NCBI GenBank assembly: GCA_947172415.1
Contig: OX359200.1
Span: 4,156,501-4,220,500, forward strand
From: Chondrosia reniformis
Taxonomy: Eukaryota; Porifera; Demospongiae; Chondrillida; Chondrillidae
Length of the DNA: 64,000 nt
Reading direction: 5' to 3'
Shown: one piece after another, positions 9,710-20,185 of the stretch
Numbering within the stretch: position 1 is the first letter of the stretch
Layout of the letters: each line of letters opens with the position of its first letter
Notes under the pieces: model-generated
The model's database searches: none
Seen by the model: only the letters and a program-made list of their open reading frames with translations
What the model was told of the DNA's origin: nothing
Made by a program: the position numbers and the translations under genes

Positions 9710-11249
9710 ATGAACCTTTACAAAGATAAGTTCGACGCAGTTAGAAGAAATCCTTATTCCAATATGCATGAGATGACTTTAATTCGAGGGAAGCTGCTTC
9801 ATTTGTCTCCAAGCAAAACTTTGGATCCTAAATTGCCTCTGAAATTGTCCTTGTTTTGCACGAATAAGGGCATTTTACTTCAAGGACTCCGGATCCACAA
9901 CACTCACAGTTTATCTTTCCATCTGGTGATGCACCCAAGTGGGGAAAAGTGGGATGAAGTATCAGACCACTCTTGGTGATGTTGAATCCTTTGTGTAGGG
10001 TATTCATCTTTCTTGTGTACTCCTTAATTGCTTCCTCCTCATGCTGGCATCCCCATTCAGTATATTTACTTGTAAATTGGTTATAATAAGGATAACAAAA
10101 TACTTTTAACTAGCGAAAGTGAAGGTTTGGATATGTTTGTGTGTACAACTGCTCTAAACCTGGATGCAGTGATGCGACCTGCTCTGTAAGCAAACCAGGA
10201 TCTGGATTTAGTTTGTGTTTTAGTCAACTCTTCCACCCTTTGAGCTTGTTTCACAGTTACAGATAACTCCATAAAACATTCTTTGGCTCTTTCCAGTAGC
10301 TCTTCATAGGTATCATCCATGTACTTCTCTGTAAATAATTCATTAAGAAGTGGTGGTAATTCTGGATCCACATGTACAATCTTTCATTATATGGAGGAAT
10401 CAAAGAAAGTATAGCTGCCTCAGGATTGGCTTTTGACAGCTGCAGATACAGAGAAGATACCTCCTGGTTATTTGGTGCTGAAATGGGTGTCTCACTCAAT
10501 TTGCCAATGCTATCAGATCTAGAGGTGCATGGTATGGGAAGGCTGTGTGTTAGGCTCCAACGTTGGTGAATTTGATTGGATGATGGATGATCCAGTTTTA
10601 CCTTCCTTTGCTTTGAAGATGAAAAATCAACATTGCTGAGTGTTGCATATTCCACCTTTTGCATTGAAGGTACCGTTGGCAACCAGGAACATGCCAGTGA
10701 AGTCACGGAAGTACTCTTCTTCATACTTGTATTGTACTCCAGTGCAAAGAGAACTGCTCCAATATGTGAACAAGCTTCACCAAGGCCTGCCATACAAGTA
10801 CAATGTGCACATACAATTGTACCTTCTTTTTCTATTGCAATCCAAGGCTTTAGTGGCTTGGCTGACAGTTTTTGGGAATATTTCACGTCTGCTATAACCA
10901 AACACATGTTCGCGAATTGGCTCTCAGTTGACTGAATGGTTCTAACTTCAATGCCACTGATCCATCCAGATACAAAGTAGTTATATGAATCCAGACTCTT
11001 ATAGGCCTTGAGATCCTCTTTTGTGTACAGGCTAGCTATAGGTGTGTTTATCATGTAATGATAAATATCTGGATATTGTACATTGGGCCATTCTATGTTA
11101 GTCAAGATGTTAAGGTTTCTCAACTCTTGCGGCGAATAGGGGTCAATATCTAAGCCAATTTTTTGTAGTTTTTCCTCATAGCGCTTCCTAACGTCTTCTG
11201 AAAGAGACCAGTAATATTCTGAGAATTTGCCTGTTGTTTCCTTGTCCAT
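9710..11249 (-). pseudogene. SWIM zinc finger / YqaJ-type nuclease gene of the ISL2EU element
   Basis: From the ATG at 11247-11249 the minus strand encodes MDKETTGKFSEYYW..., then a SWIM-type zinc finger (about 145-165: CAHCTCMAGLGEACSHIGA). Further on, in shifted frames, it gives SRSWFAYRAGRITASRFRAV (near 10120-10180) and HLGASPDGKINCECCGSG with LEVKCPYSC (near 9850-9930), the YqaJ/lambda-exonuclease catalytic signatures. At least one frameshift (about 10257-10371) and in-frame stops after LEVKCPYSC show decay. The family is a 5'-3' exonuclease-like protein accompanying ISL2EU transposases; its exact role in transposition is not known to me. Confidence 0.8.
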
Positions 11250-11540
11250 TTTTTGTACAATCGCTCAATGATTAACAAGTAAACTCGTTACGATCTCAAC
11301 TACGAAAATGATGCGCTAGAATAGACTAAACGTTAAATATCGTTCTTTGAGCACGCCGCGCCTTTTGTTAACCAACAAAGAACCTTTGTTAAGACGAAAT
11401 AAGGCTGCGCAAAGCTGCTTACACTTCGTAAAAACACCGATTTTACTATTGATTTACACACGTACGAGTCCTTTTTGACCCCCAAAATGGCCGCTATTTA
11501 AAATTCCACACTTACGCCCCCATGTAGTGCACACTATCTA

Positions 11541-12556
11541 TACATTGGATAGGGCGGCCATTTTTTCCCGGCCATTCCTCCTTAGACATTATCTGACAAA
11601 TCCAAAAATACAAATTTTAAACTTCACTACACTGGATATAATAGATATATTATGGATTAAGAAACCACCTTTACTAATACTATGTAATAGCTTGCGCAAA
11701 AACTTTTCTACGAGATATGGCCTTGAAAAATTGACGGTATACAAGAGTTGTCCGGAATTCGTTAACCGGACATCTAATAAGAACCAGCAAATAGTACGAG
11801 TTTACATGGGTAGTTTTTAAACTCAAACTAGACTTGTTTTAGAAAATATCCCTAACTATAGAGATCGATAAAGGAGAGATTTATGGAAAGTATCAATACG
11901 GACAGTGAACAGGTACTTGATCTTGGAAGAGGAACATGTGTGACCACAGAAGAAAGCACTGGTATTGTTGCTCTTGAATTTATACATCATCTATATGCTC
12001 ATGTCTATATATAACTGGTAATGTATACATATATAATGCAATATAACTGCTTCTGTAACTCTCACATTACTTTATTGACCAAACTGTCAAACTAATGCAT
12101 ATGCTAATATGGAATATGTATTCGTTTTTTAAGTCCCCAAATTACGTACAAGATACAGTAGATTACTGATTGTAGATGCATAGTTTAAGTATAAAGAGAA
12201 AAACAAGGTCACTTTCACACTCCAAGATTACCCAAAAGCTGCAGTAGTGATATTTATTGGTATGATTATACACTTAGGAAAATAGTACATTCAGTTGAGG
12301 CTGTTTACAAGATAGATTGACTGAAGCTTTGTTGTGAATGTACATAGCTTAAAGGCCCACTGTCATAAAAGGTGACGTTTCAAAGTTGATAGGTATTTCC
12401 TCATTACTTACATAAGTGGTAGTATGATGAGGAAAAGGTGTTGTAGTTACAATATGTATATACATATAGTGGGGAAATCACAGAGTGTATATGATTATTT
12501 GTTCTTTCTTGGTCTATGAATGTGCACATATGTAAGCTCCCTATGTATGTGTATAG
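11541..12556. promoter_or_regulatory. Upstream region of inhibitor copy 1, with a deleted GT61 locus
   Basis: 11541-11640 matches the 3' flank of GT61 copy 5 (62015-62110). The sequence then jumps at about 11640 to the GT61-upstream module (AAGAAACCACCTTTACTAAT...), so an entire GT61 gene is missing here. 11883 starts the MESINTDSEQ segment, followed by sequence conserved before every inhibitor copy. Immediately before the Kunitz exon, an in-frame [14 protein letters not shown] could act as a short signal peptide, but this is weak. Confidence 0.5.
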
Positions 12557-15445
12557 TGGCCACGGAGACCCCCGATAGATGCACTCTACCAGCTGAAAGT
12601 GGCCTCTGTAAGGCTGCTTTTCAACGTTTTTATTTCAACTCTGACTCTGGTCAATGTGAACAGTTTATTTTTGGAGGATGTGGAGGGAATGACAATAACT
12701 TTGAGACTATGGAGCAGTGCCAGCAAACTTGTAAGTATAGGACTGTTCTGTTTTGCCAAAGCACCGTGTCTGGAATAATTGAAGTCTTTGGAAATGTTTG
12801 CAATTCAGACTCCTAGAAAGTGATGAATGAAGATAAATGTTTTAAAAAATGTATAAAATATGTTCCAGTTGATATATTTTTGATAGAGAAATGCAGTTAA
12901 ATTTGTATCGAAGTTCTCTAAAACACTACAGGTCCTACTGCATGCTCAGTGCATGGTCAGCACTACTTTGATATAGAGGCCGGAGAGTGTGTCCCCTGCA
13001 TTGGTACATGCACTGAGCCTCAGGTTGTTTGTATTGCCGTTTGTGCGAGTGGCTGTGAATGTCCAGTTGGAACTCTATTTGATGAAAAGACAAGGGCTTG
13101 TGTTCTTCCAATACAATGTCCACAAAAATGTAAGTTACTATGTGAAACTACTGTACTTATTTTGTGGTGTATTAAATATGATAAAGGGTGTGCAGTATGT
13201 ATAGAAGTAGCCGATTTATGGGCAGAATATACACGCAAGTGCAGATGTTTGTTTTATAGAATTCTCTAATAAACATGATGTATAACCTCAAGCTTAGAGT
13301 TAATACATGCATCTAATTGAATCAAAAATATATTTAGGTAAAATGACCCTGTTTTACATACGTATGTATGGATTATTCCCTTAAAACTGAAAACAAATAG
13401 ATTTTTTGCCTATTCAACTCCCTAACCATTTTGATTTTAATAACTGAAAAAGTTTTGAAGCTGTGAATAACAGCTCCAAGCAGATGAAACAGGTATAGGC
13501 CTACTTCTTCTGGAGAATAGGCAGCCTTATGTTTGAATGTGCTAGATAGGAAGCAAGGTAGTTCTGAGGATATTAGAAGTGGGTACTTTACAACCCATTT
13601 TTTCAATTTAAAGCGGTTGGTCATCTGCTCCCTCTGTCTTCGGCTACAACATGATATTGAGATGTATTGCCAAGAAAACTTTAGGAACAAAATTTTTCAA
13701 GTATACGTACCATATACAAGAAAAAGGGGGAATAGAAATCAAATAGAAGTTGGGTTAGGGTGTTGCGACAGTAACTAGTACATCTGGATAAGGAGGGAGA
13801 AGGACAGTGATAATGCGATAAGGGTATATACCGGTATGTCACTTTTGTACTGTTAGCCTTATCACAAGATCACTGTCTTGTTCCACAGTGTACTAGTTAC
13901 AAGCACTGCCATTCTTTCTTCTAACTTGTTTGGCCAGGCACTCAGTCAACTTTAAGATATCTTTTTGATCTCTCATATATATATAGACTGTCTTGAAGGT
14001 GGCAATTTTTACTTAATCGCATGTGAAGGTATGCCATTCTTGTGTCATGCATAAGTAATGCATGGAATATTTGTTGTAATTTTAATGAATCAAAGATTTG
14101 TGAGCTTTTTTGGCACCAGCAATGAATTCATTATGTGTGCTGCATGAAGATTGCTAATTTTTAATTCATTGAACTCTAAAACACCATTTTCCTGCACAAT
14201 ACATAATCCATTCTACAGCTGTTTCTGGGAATGTCACACTTAATCAATGTCTCTATATAGATCTAAAAGTTCCTTAGATCCTTAGCTTCGATTCTCTGTT
14301 ATTTGTGTATACAAATTAAATAGAATATGAGGAGCTTAAGGAAATCAAAGTCTATGAAATGGAATTTCAGGTTTATATATAAGCTATGTTGACTCAATAT
14401 AGAACAATACATATAGATGTACCCTTAGTTGTAGTGACATTTCTTTGGTGATGGGGTATGAGGTACCACAAGAAGTGTATTAGCTAATTTTGTTTGTACA
14501 TGATCTATAACGGCCTAATATACAACTGCAAATCTTTGATGGAAAAACTAGAGAAGTCACTACAGATTCTGAATTCCTGTTTAGCTGTGTCATAAATTAG
14601 GGTATTGGGAAGACTACTATTTAAATGGGGAGGTCATCAGTATATGTATACAGTGAAACCTCTCAATAAAGGACAAGTTGGTACAAAGGGACTTATCCAC
14701 TATTCGGAGGTTGTCCTTTACTGGGAGGTTTTCATAATAGAAGCTTTATATCTGTATACAATGCTATCTGAAACGGGTTCAGCTGTACGTATGTTAATTC
14801 GTTAGTACATTCAAGATTAGTCGATAGGACGCTTTTACTTCATTAACAGCTCCATCAATACTCGGTGAGAGGCGTCTCTCGTTACGTACGGAAATCGTTC
14901 AGTTTTTCTGACTGCAACTGTAGCTAGATAAGACCCTCTTTGTCCGTTAAAAGTGTTTTTTGTATTACAAAAAGTCCTTGGGATTGGGCAGTGTCCATTG
15001 TCCGGAATTCTGAGGTTGTCCGCTATTTGGGAGTTGCTAACGTACTAATCGTATACAAAAATAAGTTGGCATGCTGTCCGTTATATGGAGACTGTCCGCT
15101 ATTGGGAGTGTCCGTTAATAGAGGTTTTACTGTACTTAGATTCTGGAAACGTATATACCTAGGGTAATGTTATTAAGTAGTCCTTTTTAGGACTAATTAA
15201 TGTACATACACACATCGATACATATTTTATACATACTGTACATATTATATGCCTGCAGTACATATATATTTGGAGTATATATCAAGATTCTTTATATTTA
15301 TACTGTACATATATACACAAATTCATTTTTTTATCAAGGTAAAAATGATGATTTGGAGAACCCAAGCTCAGCATCTGATGTTGCAAAGCAATCAACTCTT
15401 CTCTTAGCAACAGTTATTATGGTTCTCATTTGCTTCTTTTCTTGA
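12557..15445 (+). CDS. Kunitz/TIL protease-inhibitor gene, copy 1 (pacifastin module deleted)
   Basis: Exons supported by phase-1 GT-AG junctions: Kunitz 12557-12730, TIL 12932-13129, fused exon 13987-14028, tail 15339-15445. The Kunitz domain has all six Cys at canonical spacing (8-15-7-12-3), and the residue after Cys2 is Lys, predicting trypsin-like targets. The TIL-like domain is Cys-rich ([17 protein letters not shown]... [19 protein letters not shown]). In copies 2 and 3 two exons then encode a pacifastin motif; here a 150-bp deletion at a CTTA microhomology fuses them in frame and removes the CNTC core. The tail ([15 protein letters not shown]) looks like a GPI signal or short membrane anchor. 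The first exon and signal peptide are not resolved. The product is probably secreted or surface-bound. Confidence 0.75.
13130..13986. other. Intron 2 of inhibitor copy 1, with a small inverted-repeat element
   Basis: Intronic. About 13755-13910 has inverted ends (GTAACTAGTACA ... TGTACTAGTTAC) and an internal ATAAGG/CCTTAT hairpin. It resembles the TIR family at 2006-2501 in its outer sequence and recurs at the same place in the other inhibitor copies. No exon is seen. Confidence 0.45.
14029..15338. other. Last intron of inhibitor copy 1
   Basis: Sequence shared with 28651-28985 and 51791-53060. It contains a repeated block around 14660-15130 with runs of TCCGTTAATAGAGGTTTTAC and CCGCTATT..GGGAGT. 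No coding evidence. Confidence 0.5.
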
Positions 15446-16826
15446 GCCAAGACCTAACTTTTAATGACTACTATGTAGTGCATGCATTTATTTAGCTTTG
15501 TTAGATCGAGTTTTGTCTATTTTACTATATCTATTCATCATTGTCCTGTATGATGAGGAATGAACATCTTAATTTTGTTCATAATTTACTATACATGCAT
15601 ACGTATAACCTTGCCAATATTTTTTACAAAATGTATGCATTCTCTTCCGATTACGTACGTATGTCTATTCTATGGCTTTTATATCACGTTTAATTTTCAG
15701 TAGTCTCTTACTGGGGTTACAAGTTCCCCCTGGTGCTCTTTAATATCTTTGTCATTATTTCCTTTATATATATGGTCCATGAAGTTTGCAATGCAGTAAC
15801 ATCAATTGGTGCAGATGTTCTGTTCTGTATGCATTACGCAATACAAGTATCACACATGTAAGTAGTCATCAGTGACAGGTCTTTAGATAAGTGCACACAC
15901 GAAGTTAGTTCGAGGAGAATGGTCTAATCAACATTATACCATTTCTATTATGGCCTCATTCCCACTGTAGAGCACACTGCAGTTACATTCATTAGTGTAA
16001 CAATGTATGTGAAACTGGTGACCACACATTATTTTGACAAATATGTTAATGAACCAGACTGTGATATGGTAGCCTATAAGAAAATTTTTCATGGACTGTA
16101 CTAGACAAAATTAAATAAATGATGCTCCTGGCCATGGACCTCAGTATATGCTTTGTACTGCTATAAAATTTTGTTCTTATTTTATGCATCACATGCAGAT
16201 CCTGAGGGGTACACCCACATTCCAATATAAACTTTACAGTAGTGAACATTATCCCAAGTCACTTTGACATCCACCTGATGGTACCGGTAGTAGATGGTGT
16301 CCAAGAGCAGCTGGTTTAATGAGGCTATATCTCAACTGTCTATATGCTCCCAAATTCATACCTATGTATATAACAATAATGTTTAATTTGGCACATTGCT
16401 GGCTCACTGCGCATGCATAAGGGATGAGATGGTTTATACAAACTTAACAATCTGCCCCTGCACCAATCTAAGGATCTGATATTGCCAGTGTCCTAACTAA
16501 TGGTATTTCATTCCCCATACCAACTATTATTGTGTTTCTAGAATTTTCATGCATCAGTTAATGTTGTTTCTTTTTATGAATTCAGTAAAGTATAAAATTA
16601 TGTGACATCGACATAAATTTATTTAAAAGATTTTGTACATGTATGTGTATTCTATGGCTTTTCTATCATGTTTAATTTTCAGTAGTCTCCTACTGGGGTC
16701 ACAAGTTCCCCCTGGTTTGATTGTCAGTTTATTCTGATAGGAGAATCCATAACCAATTAAAATGTAGACTGATTATTTATCTGGTAGTTAGTTTAGGAGG
16801 GAGAACATGGAGGAGGCAATGCTGTG
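15446..16826. other. 3' flank of inhibitor copy 1, no gene seen
   Basis: Same unit sequence as 46-1695, with scattered small indels; it lacks the 1222-1434 part present in the outer copies. Nothing else is supported. Confidence 0.6.
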
Positions 16827-16900
16827 GCAGTTGTAGCTCAGGGGCAGAGCGACTGGTGGTCATAACCAGCTGTCCTGGGTTCGATTCCCGGCAATATTGC
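16827..16900 (+). tRNA. tRNA-like sequence, second copy
   Basis: Same cloverleaf as at 1696 but with a 2-nt insertion in the 3' acceptor strand (CAATATTGC), which breaks the 7-bp acceptor stem. Box A and box B are intact. Likely a non-functional copy. Confidence 0.45.
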
Positions 16901-17265
16901 TTCTTTCGTGATTTTCCCTCCTATTGATGTTTGACTGATTATACTTGTGGTTTGATTATAACTTCGATTATTCATGTGAATCATTAGAGTATATATTTGC
17001 TGAAGTCACTGTTACTGGGTGCATGCATTATGCATGTACAAGTGTAACAAAAGTAGTCATCGTGACAGGTCTTTTGGTAACAAGTACAAACAGAGTTATT
17101 TGATGAGAATGGTCTATATAATGGTCATTTTTGTACCCACAACGGTTATTGTATAACTGGTGACCACACACATTATCCTAAAAATACAAAATTCATTATA
17201 ATGGATATACAGATAAACTACGTAGCTAAACTAAAGAACATAATTCAATTAATAGTCAAGTTACT

Positions 17266-17340
17266 TCCAATTCATGGAACAAACTTGAAAGGAGTGTTCC
17301 ACGTATTCAAACGGAGGATGTAGGAATCGTCATTTCCTCC
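17266..17340 (-). pseudogene. Short GT61 fragment
   Basis: ACTTCCAATTCATGGAACAA to TCATTTCCTCC matches antisense GT61 exon 1, as at 6014-6142. It is truncated on the right by the fold-back element that begins at about 17341. Confidence 0.65.
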
Positions 17341-17344
17341 ATCC

Positions 17345-18335
17345 GTATTATATTATATACCTCAGTGTGATTATCTTGGGAGTCACTTGCATCCGTATAT
17401 ATATAATACAATCAAGTACTACACAGTGCAAGTTACAAATTTATACACGGATGCAAGTAACTCCCAAGATAATCACACTGAGGTAGATAATATAATACAG
17501 ATGCAAATGACTCCCAAAATAATCACAATCAGGTATAGAATTAAACGCTACAAGACTTTAGCCACACTGAAATTCTCAACTGCTGCATACAGAGTAGTAG
17601 TCTCTACAGATCATATAAGGTTAAATACATGGCCTTCCAATTACCTTTTCACACCTATAAGTATAGACTGAAGATGATGCATCTGGATGCCATTATCAGC
17701 AAAAATTCCAGTCTCATGCAGGGGATCTCAGCCAATAATCACCGCAGATTTGACTTGCCTTGAGTGTCAGCTAGGAGTACCATTGGTTGCTTGCATGCAT
17801 TCACATAAACAACAGGGTTAGAGACGATTTGGTAACTTGCACACAGGGACATAAAGGCTGGGGCCTTTAATATATTTCATAATGACCCTTGTGTGCAAGT
17901 TACCAAATTGTCTCTAACCCTGTTGTTTATGTGAATGCATCCAAGCAATCAACAGTACTCGTACCTCACACTGAAGGCAAATCAAATCCATGGTGATTAT
18001 TGGCTGAGACCCCCTACATGAGACTGGAATTGTTGCTGATAATGGCATGCAGATGCATCATCTTGAGTCTATACTAAGGTGTGAAAAGGTAATTGGAAGG
18101 CCATGTGTTTAACCTTATATGATCTGTAGAGACTACTACTCTGTATGCAGAAGTTGAGAATTTCAGTGTGGTAAAGTCTTGTAGCGTTTAATTCTATACC
18201 TGATTGTGATTATTTTGGGAGTCATTTGCATCTGTATTATATTATCTACCTCAGTGTGATTATCTTGGGAGTTACTTGCATCCGTGTATAAATTTGTAAC
18301 TTGCACTGTGTAGTACTTGATTGTATTTAAATATG
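17345..18335. mobile_element. Fold-back element with ~450-bp inverted arms
   Basis: The left arm (about 17345-17860) is the imperfect reverse complement of 17875-18335, with the centre near 17868. The outer parts share the CAGTGCAAGTTAC and CCTCAGTGTGATTATCTTGG motifs. Two apparent reading frames (17387-17671 plus, 18163-18393 minus) are mirror images of each other and are not proteins. A single related arm is at 54165-54730. Confidence 0.75.
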
Positions 18336-18378
18336 CATAATATATAAGCAGTAGCATTATATATATATATATATATAG

Positions 18379-18720
18379 CTTGCACGCAAGCATATTTATC
18401 CAAATCCACCCCTACGTATCCAATTACACTCCTGCACACATGGATAAGTAATAGAAAACATATATATATATTTATATATTCAAAGACTTTTAAAATGCTC
18501 TAAATGAGGAAATAGGTACACAGGAGCCCATGGATGAATGTGTACATGAATTTACTTGCACTGTATATAGAGTGGAATCTGATTATAGTGAAACTCATTA
18601 TCTCAACTCATCTCAACTCAACTCATGAACTTGCACGCACGCATATTTATCCAAATCCACCCCTACGTATCCAATTACACTCCTGCACACGTGCACACAT
18701 GGATAAGTAATAGAAAACAT
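18379..18720 (+). repeat. Direct duplication of ~85-90 bp around a 170-bp spacer
   Basis: GCTTGCACGCAAGCATATTT... to ...GTAATAGAAAACAT (18379-18462) recurs at 18631-18720 with a few changes and an 8-bp GTGCACAC insertion. It sits between the fold-back element and the non-LTR fragment, and may be a duplication linked to one of those insertions. Confidence 0.6.
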
Positions 18721-18728
18721 AAGAAGAG

Positions 18729-19358
18729 ATGACAGAGCTTAAAGTACCACAGTTTTACTATGGTCGTCTAAACGAATTTCTTTTATTTCTTTACATCAAT
18801 ATATATATGAAGAATCTGAAAAAATACCTGGAATGTTTTGGTTGGGGTGGAATCGGTGCCAAGGAGGTAAAAGGGCTGTCATGTAGAGAAATCACAATGA
18901 TGTTACAGGCTTGTGCGAGAAGGAAGGTGGAAGATGAATGGGATGGTGAACTGGTCACAAAACCCAAGTTGGCCTTGTTGAAACTTTTGAAGGAGAAAGG
19001 TGGTGAATCTCGATGTTTAGATGTGGCAGATAAGGGTAAGAGACGGATGATGATGATAATCAGGGGTGGGACAGCCCCACTTAGGATTGAATGTGGAAGG
19101 TGGAGGGGTCTCGAGAGAGCGGAGAGAACATGTGTGGAGTGTGATTTGGGGAAGGTGGAAGATGTACAACATTGGCTGCTGGAGTGCGAGAGATGGAAGG
19201 ATGAGCGGGTGGACCTTTTTCAGTCTTTGTCACGGGTAGCACTGGGGTTTGATTTGATGACTGATGATGATAAACTATTTGCCATTCTGGATCAAGGATG
19301 CAAGCATCACTCAATCCTTAAGATTATTTTGAAGATGTGGACTGCTAGATTTAGTTGA
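18729..19358 (+). CDS. C-terminal part of a non-LTR retrotransposon polyprotein (partial)
   Basis: An open frame of 209 codons. The recognisable piece is the C-terminal zinc-knuckle region: CVECDLGKVEDVQHWLLEC (CxxC, His and Cys spaced as in post-RT CCHC motifs of LINE proteins), followed by WKDERVDLF. Upstream residues (CREITMMLQACARRK) resemble the segment linking RT to the zinc knuckle. The RT catalytic motifs are missing because of 5' truncation. The clade cannot be fixed without a search. No host function is implied. Confidence 0.65.
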   Translation: MTELKVPQFYYGRLNEFLLFLYINIYMKNLKKYLECFGWGGIGAKEVKGLSCREITMMLQACARRKVEDEWDGELVTKPKLALLKLLKEKGGESRCLDVADKGKRRMMMIIRGGTAPLRIECGRWRGLERAERTCVECDLGKVEDVQHWLLECERWKDERVDLFQSLSRVALGFDLMTDDDKLFAILDQGCKHHSILKIILKMWTARFS

Positions 19359-19505
19359 CCTTTTTGATTGATGACTTGATGTTTTGTTGAACTGATTTAT
19401 TTGTCATGATGTATTGGTGTGTGCCTCATAGGACAGTCTGTCCTAGTGCTATGCATGTGGCACGTTAAATAAAAATAATAATAATAATAATAATAAATAA
19501 TAATA
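18729..19505 (+). mobile_element. 5'-truncated non-LTR retrotransposon
   Basis: The coding 3' end is followed by a 3' UTR and a (TAA)n tail at 19470-19505. There is no RT core, so only the last few hundred bp inserted. A similar 3' UTR (GTGC..ATGCATG..GCAC then ATAATAATA) ends the minus-strand element at 43350. Confidence 0.7.
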
Positions 19506-19529
19506 TAGCAACACTTTTGGCTTAAACTT

Positions 19530-20185
19530 AGCATGAACGTATACAAATACGCTTTATCTAACCTTCGCTACAACTCGCTTATTCGGTAGCTCCTTCTCGT
19601 AGGAGAGCGTCGACTTGTCATAGCCGTTCTCGAAAGGATGATCTTCTTTAGCAACGAGGCGGTGACGTTTTCGCAACGTCACAAGATTCTCAAAATGTGT
19701 GTACCGAGCGACATACGAAGGTGTTGGTGACGCAATAGAAGAACATCACAATACATCACCAGCTTGCGCAATCGTAACTTTGAATTCTTCATTATATCTT
19801 GATTATTTTGCTCATTTAATTAAGCAAAACTTCGCCAGACATTTCTTATACACATGTACCATGATATATATTGATTTCACAGTTATCTGACCAATTGATA
19901 ATTTTTATTAATATAACACATTGTTTCAATATAAATTTCCCATAGGTTTTCTATAGTCCTATGGCCTTTTATATGCAGACTTTGTCCTCTGTTTTCTAAC
20001 AAACGGAGGCCTAAATCAAAAATCCCTTAATTTAAAATGAGTTTTATACCCTAAACTTTATGATGATATGCCCATTTTGTTTTTAGGTTCTTTCTTGGAG
20101 CCATATGAATTAATTAATTATATTATTTATATATTTATATTAGATTATACCTTAGTATATTGTAACTTGCACTGTATATATATAT
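19530..20185. repeat. Dispersed repeat, inverted relative to 53070-53730
   Basis: This stretch (ATACGCTTTATCTAACCTTC... to ...TGTAACTTGCACTGTATA) is the reverse complement of 53070-53730 over about 650 bp, including the GAGAGCGTCGACTTGTCATA block. The 63-codon frame at 19699-19890 is preserved in both but has no recognisable domain. It ends in the same ACTTGCACTGTA terminus as the fold-back element, suggesting a related family. Confidence 0.6.

Larger units (their letters stand above)
7133..11540. mobile_element. ISL2EU (IS4EU)-type DNA transposon, interrupted by a Penelope-like element
   Basis: Long inverted termini (about 7133-7320 and 11340-11540) begin TAGATAGTGTGCAC and end GTGCACACTATCTA. 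The uninterrupted target is visible at 62011-62020 (GCTAATACATTGG), so this is an insertion at a TA. Inside are a plus-strand THAP-domain DDE transposase and a minus-strand SWIM plus YqaJ-type nuclease gene, the gene pair reported for the ISL2EU superfamily. The transposase is broken by a stop, a frameshift and a Penelope-like insertion at 8600-9700, so the element is dead for autonomous movement. Confidence 0.85.

Noticed and set aside
17387..17671. 94-codon frame matching a minus-strand frame at 18163-18393
   Set aside because: The match is due to the fold-back structure; no domain.
18379..18720. LTR pair of a tiny retrotransposon
   Set aside because: The repeats lack TG...CA ends, a primer-binding site or a polypurine tract, and the spacer is only ~170 bp.
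19699..19890. 63-codon frame conserved in the inverted copy at 53370-53561
   Set aside because: Conservation follows from the repeat as a whole; the peptide has no recognisable domain.
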